From: Gp6-AA40 sp035293405
Lineage (GTDB): Bacteria; Acidobacteriota; Vicinamibacteria; Vicinamibacterales; UBA2999
NCBI GenBank assembly: GCA_035293405.1
Contig: DATDOE010000065.1
Span: forward strand, 48,388-112,387
Length of the DNA: 64,000 bases
Direction of reading: 5' to 3'
In this document: piece after piece, positions 60,517 through 64,000 of the stretch
Layout of the letters: each line of letters opens with the position of its first letter
Numbering within the stretch: position 1 is the stretch's first letter
Made by a program: the position numbers and the translations under genes
The notes under the pieces: generated by a model
Seen by the model: only the letters and a program-made list of their open reading frames with translations
What the model was told of the DNA's origin: nothing
Databases searched by the model: none

Positions 60517-60770
60517 ATCTTCGAGGCGGGTTCACCGTTAGCGGGGATGACGCCCTGGACACGGGCGACTTTACCGGCCGAGACCTCCATCTGCGCGAGG
60601 GTCGTCGCCTTGTGGGGGCCGCCGGTCACCCGGGGCAGGCATCCACCCATCAACTGATGGGCTCGAAGGGAAGCGACGATGACGTACTCATACGCGTTCC
60701 ACTCTGCGGGACGTTCGACCAAATGAGGCGCTCCCTTGTGTGAACTGAGGGGGTCGTCAGGAGACACCAC
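60513..60770 (-). CDS. RNA polymerase omega-subunit-like protein (RpoZ)
   Basis: The protein is up to 85 residues, GTG start at 60770 (alternative start nearer ERPAEWNAYEY). NAYEYVIVASLRAHQLMGGCLPRV and HKATTLAQMEVSAGKV resemble the short acidobacterial omega subunits, which keep a VxxASxRAxQL helix. The subunit would help assemble RNA polymerase beta'. It does not sit beside gmk or spoT as rpoZ often does, and may be a second copy. It overlaps the haloperoxidase-like gene end to end. Confidence 0.65.
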   Translation of the reverse strand: MVSPDDPLSSHKGAPHLVERPAEWNAYEYVIVASLRAHQLMGGCLPRVTGGPHKATTLAQMEVSAGKVARVQGVIPANGEPASKI

Positions 60771-61030
60771 GGCTGACGGCTTCCAATGGACGGGCTTTGA
60801 TGAGAGATTGCCGCTGGGAGGAGACGAGCGCGGCGCTCAGGAAAGCAGCCGTATCGTAGCACATCCAGGTGACATCTGCGGCCTTCGTGATATCCTTGCC
60901 CCGAACGCTTTCCTGAGTTCTGACGCTCCCGCCTAGCCGGCGCCGACCGCTCCAGCCTCTCATCAAAGCCAACGTGCCGCGCATATCGCGCGGTTCACTT
61001 GCGTGGTTCGACGCAGGAGCTCTCTACACC
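60771..61030. other. Intergenic stretch before the cold-shock gene
   Basis: No gene is seen in these 260 bases. They contain divergent promoter sequence for the RpoZ-like and cold-shock genes and a long possible 5' untranslated leader of the cold-shock mRNA. CAGGAGC about 12 bases before the ATG may be the ribosome-binding site. Confidence 0.4.
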
Positions 61031-61237
61031 ATGGGAAATGTCAACGGTACGATCAAGCGTTTGGTCAGCGACAAAGGATTCGGTTTCGTCGAGGCCGCAG
61101 ACGGCAGCGAGTATTTCTTCCACCAGTCGGCGTGCACCGGCGTGTCCTTTGACGAACTGCGTCAGGGCCAGGCGGTCACGTTCCAGACCGGACAGGGTCC
61201 GAAGGGTCCTCGCGCCGAGCGCGTGAGCCCCGCGTAG
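61031..61237 (+). CDS. Cold-shock protein (CspA family)
   Basis: The protein has 68 residues from the ATG at 61031. A single cold-shock domain is seen with RNP1-like KGFGFVEA and RNP2-like EYFFHQSA, then QAVTFQTGQGPKGPRAERV. It binds single-stranded nucleic acid and acts as an RNA chaperone. The start is chosen by family length; a 19-residue upstream extension is rejected. A terminator hairpin follows 21 bp after the stop. Confidence 0.95.
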   Translation: MGNVNGTIKRLVSDKGFGFVEAADGSEYFFHQSACTGVSFDELRQGQAVTFQTGQGPKGPRAERVSPA

Positions 61238-61258
61238 GATCGCACTCGCACACATGCA

Positions 61259-61285
61259 CGGGCGGCTTCCTCAGGAGGCCGCCCG
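61259..61285 (+). terminator. Terminator hairpin after the cold-shock gene
   Basis: CGGGCGGC (61259-61266) pairs with GCCGCCCG (61278-61285), extended inward through TTCCT/AGGAG with one wobble, followed by TTCGTGTTTCTG. This is a good intrinsic terminator candidate. Confidence 0.7.
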
Positions 61286-61391
61286 TTCGTGTTTCTGCTC
61301 GAAATCGTTCCCACTCGGGGCTACCCCAATCCCTTCTCAGGTCTTCACCGTAGGAATCCAGCGCGACGATTGCCGCACACTCGGACGCGGG

Positions 61392-61420
61392 TTGACAGAC
61401 TGCGCTCGATCCCTTGTGAT
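61392..61420 (+). promoter_or_regulatory. Predicted sigma-70-type promoter for the poly-HAMP gene
   Basis: A perfect TTGACA at 61392-61397 is followed after exactly 17 bp by TGTGAT at 61415-61420. The start codon lies about 45 bp downstream with GGAG in between (61455-61458). Confidence 0.5.
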
Positions 61421-61465
61421 TGATCAATCCCACTCGAAAAGGCGACTCATCCTTGGAGCATGAGC

Positions 61466-64000
61466 ATGCAGCGGAATGACACCCTTATCTCTCCAGCCGC
61501 GTCCACGACGATCCCTCGGCTTCCACATTCAGAGCTCTCTGAGCTGCTGCGTGTACTCCAAGCGGTCCGCGACGGCGATTTCTCGGTCCGACTGCCGGGT
61601 GACTGGTCGGGGCTCGAAGGCAAGATCGCCGACACGTTCAACGAAATCATGTCGTCGAACGCGCGCATGGCCAGCGAGCTCGAACGCGTGGGGACGGTGG
61701 TCGGGAAGCAGGGCAAGACCCGGCAGCGGGTCAAGTTCGGACGACCAGGCGGCGCCTGGAACGAGATGGAGACGTCGGTCAACACGCTGATCGACGACCT
61801 GCTCTGGCCGACGACTGAGGTCACGCGTTCGCTGGCGGCGGTCGCGAAAGGCGACCTGTTGCAGACGGTGCGTCTCGACGTCGATGGCCGCCCGCTCGAG
61901 GGCGAGTTCCTCCGTTCGGCCACCATCGTCAACACGATGATCGAGCAGCTTGGCGTGTTCACCTCTGAAGTCACGCGCGTCGCGCGCGAGGTCGGCACCG
62001 ACGGCAAGCTCGGCGGTCAGGCCGAGGTTCGCAACGTCAGCGGCGTCTGGAAGGACCTGACGGACAGCGTCAACTCGATGGCCAGCAACCTGACCGGCCA
62101 GGTGCGTAACATCTCGGAAGTCACCATCGCGATCGCCAGCGGCGACCTGTCCCGCAAGATCACGGTCGATGTCCGCGGCGAGATCCTGCAGCTCAAGGAA
62201 GCCATCAACACGATGGTCGATCAGCTGCGGTCGTTTGCATCAGAAGTCACCCGCGTGGCGCAGGAGGTCGGCACCGAAGGACGCCTCGGCGGTCAGGCAG
62301 TCGTGCCGGGCGTCGCCGGCACGTGGAAGGACCTGACGGACTCGGTCAACGCGATGGCGCGCAACCTGACCGACCAGGTCCGCAACATCGCGGAAGTGAC
62401 GACGGCGGTGGCCCGAGGCGACCTGTCACGCAAGATCACGGTGGACGTCCGGGGCGAGATTCTGGAACTGAAGAACACCATCAACACGATGGTCGATCAG
62501 CTCAACGCATTCGGATCGGAAGTCACGCGTGTGGCGCGCGAGGTCGGCACCGACGGCAAGCTGGGAGGGCAGGCGCAGGTCCCTGGTGTGGCGGGCACGT
62601 GGAAGGACTTGACCGACAACGTCAACTTCATGGCCAGCAACCTCACCGCGCAGGTCCGCAACATCGCGGAGGTGTCGACGGCGATTGCCAGCGGTGACCT
62701 GTCCAAGAAGATCACCGTCAACGTGAGCGGCGAGATTCTGCTGCTGAAGGAAACCATCAACACGATGGTGGATCAGCTCAACGCGTTCGCGGGCGAAGTG
62801 ACGCGCGTGGCGCGCGAGGTCGGCACGGAAGGCCGGCTCGGTGGTCAGGCGAAGGTGCTCGGCGTCGCCGGCACCTGGAAGGACCTCACCGACAGCGTCA
62901 ACTGGATGGCGAACAACCTGACGGCGCAGGTCCGCAACATCGCCGAAGTGGCGACCGCGATCGCCGGCGGCGACCTGTCCAAGAAGATCACCGTCGACGT
63001 GAGCGGCGAGATTCTGCAGCTCAAAGAGACCATCAACACGATGGTGGACCAGCTCAACGCGTTCGCCGGCGAGGTGACGCGCGTCGCGCGCGAGGTCGGC
63101 ACCGAAGGCAAGCTCGGTGGACAGGCGCAGGTCCCCGGAGTCGCCGGGACCTGGAAGGACCTGACCGACAACGTCAACCTGCTCGCCGCGAACCTGACGA
63201 CGCAGGTCAGGAACATCGCCGAAGTCACGACCGCCGTCGCGCGCGGCGACCTGTCGCGCAAGATCACGGTCGACGTGAAGGGCGAGATTCTCGAGCTGAA
63301 GAACACCATCAACACGATGGTCGATCAGCTCAACGCGTTCGCCGCGGAAGTCACGCGCGTCGCCCGCGAGGTCGGCACCGACGGCCGCCTCGGCGGTCAG
63401 GCGCTCGTGCCCGGCGTCGGCGGCACCTGGAAGGACCTCACCGACAACGTCAACCTGCTGGCCGGCAACCTCACCGTGCAGCTGCGCGACGTGTCGAAGG
63501 TGGCGACGGCCATCGCCAACGGCGACCTCAGTCAGAAGATCACGGTGGACGTCAGCGGCGAAATTCTCCAGATCAAAGACACCATCAACACGATGGTGGA
63601 CCAGCTCAACGCGTTCGCCGGCGAGGTGACGCGCGTCGCGCGCGAGGTCGGCACCGAAGGACGACTCGGCGGCCAGGCGCTCGTGCCCGGCGTGGCCGGC
63701 ACCTGGAAAGACCTCACCGACAACGTCAACTTCATGGCCAGCAACCTGACCGGGCAGGTGCGCAACATCGCGGAGGTGGCCACGGCCATCGCCAGCGGCG
63801 ACCTCTCCAAGAAGATCACCGTAAACGTCAGCGGTGAAATCCTCCTGCTCAAAGAGACCATCAATACGATGGTCGACCAGTTGAACGCCTTCGCGGGCGA
63901 GGTCACGCGCGTGGCCCGTGAGGTCGGAACCGAAGGCAAGCTCGGCGGTCAGGCCCAGGTGCATGGTGTGGCCGGAACCTGGAAAGACCTCACCGACTCC
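61466..64000 (+). CDS. Poly-HAMP signalling protein (Nik1/Os-1-like histidine kinase), 3' end beyond window
   Basis: The frame is open to the window edge (845 codons). The ATG at 61466 is preferred over 61460 because GGAG stands 7 bp before it. After about 110 residues (LQAVRDGDFSVRLPGDW, WNEMETSVNTLIDDLLWP) come tandem 92-residue HAMP units: EVTRVAREVGTDGKLGGQA, VAGTWKDLTDSVN, QVRNIAEVTTAVARGDLSRK, ITVDVRGEILELKNTINTM. Eight starts of the unit are visible. No membrane segment is present, as in cytoplasmic Nik1-type osmosensing kinases. A kinase domain is expected after the HAMP array but lies outside the window. Confidence 0.9.
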   Translation, partial: MQRNDTLISPAASTTIPRLPHSELSELLRVLQAVRDGDFSVRLPGDWSGLEGKIADTFNEIMSSNARMASELERVGTVVGKQGKTRQRVKFGRPGGAWNEMETSVNTLIDDLLWPTTEVTRSLAAVAKGDLLQTVRLDVDGRPLEGEFLRSATIVNTMIEQLGVFTSEVTRVAREVGTDGKLGGQAEVRNVSGVWKDLTDSVNSMASNLTGQVRNISEVTIAIASGDLSRKITVDVRGEILQLKEAINTMVDQLRSFASEVTRVAQEVGTEGRLGGQAVVPGVAGTWKDLTDSVNAMARNLTDQVRNIAEVTTAVARGDLSRKITVDVRGEILELKNTINTMVDQLNAFGSEVTRVAREVGTDGKLGGQAQVPGVAGTWKDLTDNVNFMASNLTAQVRNIAEVSTAIASGDLSKKITVNVSGEILLLKETINTMVDQLNAFAGEVTRVAREVGTEGRLGGQAKVLGVAGTWKDLTDSVNWMANNLTAQVRNIAEVATAIAGGDLSKKITVDVSGEILQLKETINTMVDQLNAFAGEVTRVAREVGTEGKLGGQAQVPGVAGTWKDLTDNVNLLAANLTTQVRNIAEVTTAVARGDLSRKITVDVKGEILELKNTINTMVDQLNAFAAEVTRVAREVGTDGRLGGQALVPGVGGTWKDLTDNVNLLAGNLTVQLRDVSKVATAIANGDLSQKITVDVSGEILQIKDTINTMVDQLNAFAGEVTRVAREVGTEGRLGGQALVPGVAGTWKDLTDNVNFMASNLTGQVRNIAEVATAIASGDLSKKITVNVSGEILLLKETINTMVDQLNAFAGEVTRVAREVGTEGKLGGQAQVHGVAGTWKDLTDS
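61991..64000 (+). repeat. 276-bp tandem repeats encoding HAMP units
   Basis: The word GTCGG(C/A)AC starts at 61991, 62267, 62543, 62819, 63095, 63371, 63647 and 63923, an exact 276-bp period (92 codons). Units are very alike at the DNA level, so recombination within the array is likely. The array continues past the window. Confidence 0.93.

Noticed and set aside
62426..63964. Long minus-strand open frame (512 codons) opposite the poly-HAMP gene
   Set aside because: It is produced by the 276-bp periodicity: one stop-free antisense unit repeats. The translation is a monotonous His/Val/Asp-rich pattern with no domain, and the plus strand encodes clear HAMP units.

Overview
The window is high-GC DNA with the hallmarks of an acidobacterium, most likely of the Vicinamibacteria type. 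It holds eleven very large MacB/FtsX-type permeases of the acidobacterial duplicated orphan permease (ADOP) family, PadR-linked ADOP genes carrying the N-terminal permease prefix domain, a Ser/Thr kinase with a C-terminal propeller, and an acidobacterial-style short RpoZ-like protein. This assignment is inferred from gene content only.

Layout. (1) 1-25041, minus strand: a periplasmic adaptor (25041-23779), one ABC ATPase (23732-23034) and five consecutive ADOP permeases (22933-9981). The array is then interrupted at 9.8-4.1 kb by unrelated genes: a secreted barrel-like protein, a PQQ-type propeller, an ECF sigma factor fused to ankyrin repeats with a second ankyrin protein, and a broken nucleotidyltransferase/HNH pair. 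Two more ADOP permeases follow, the last cut by the window edge. Almost every spacer between permeases holds a repeat element. (2) 25.3-29.3 kb: a divergent pair, a receiver-PP2C phosphatase and a membrane Ser/Thr kinase-propeller. (3) 29.7-40.8 kb, plus strand: PadR regulator and four ADOP permeases, the first three coupled by TGATG overlaps. (4) 40.8-42.7 kb: a YgjP-like metallopeptidase with an expanded 24-bp tandem repeat, then exported MsrB and MsrA. (5) 42.7-49.1 kb: a signalling cluster made of a kinase relic, a sigma-54 response regulator, a receiver-HD-GYP protein, a PilB/GspE-like ATPase fused to a receiver, an Hpt protein and a receiver with a C-terminal Cys motif. It contains no intact histidine kinase. 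(6) 49.1-55.4 kb: bacilliredoxin, MoaA, AmrS-type radical SAM enzyme, sarcosine-oxidase-like flavoprotein, MFS transporter, SurE and an FmdB-type zinc ribbon. (7) 55.6-64 kb: tRNA-Pro(CGG), a HigBA-like toxin-antitoxin pair, a gene-poor stretch, a B12-radical SAM protein, a vanadium-haloperoxidase-like protein, RpoZ-like protein, cold-shock protein, and the start of a poly-HAMP signalling protein with eight 276-bp repeats.

How the parts relate. The adaptor, ATPase and permeases resemble a MacAB-type tripartite exporter whose permease component has been multiplied. The signalling cluster looks like a phosphorelay connecting a sigma-54 activator, c-di-GMP breakdown and a pilus-type ATPase, probably fed by kinases elsewhere. 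The most distinctive feature is the abundance of intergenic repeat families: REP-like palindromes, 7-bp, 9-bp and 24-bp tandem repeats, and GATTGGTGA-rich inverted spacers. Several of these have become part of coding sequence, most clearly in the MFS transporter (53168-54352) and the metallopeptidase (40833-41531). Everything stated here comes from reading the sequence and from remembered family knowledge; no database search was run.
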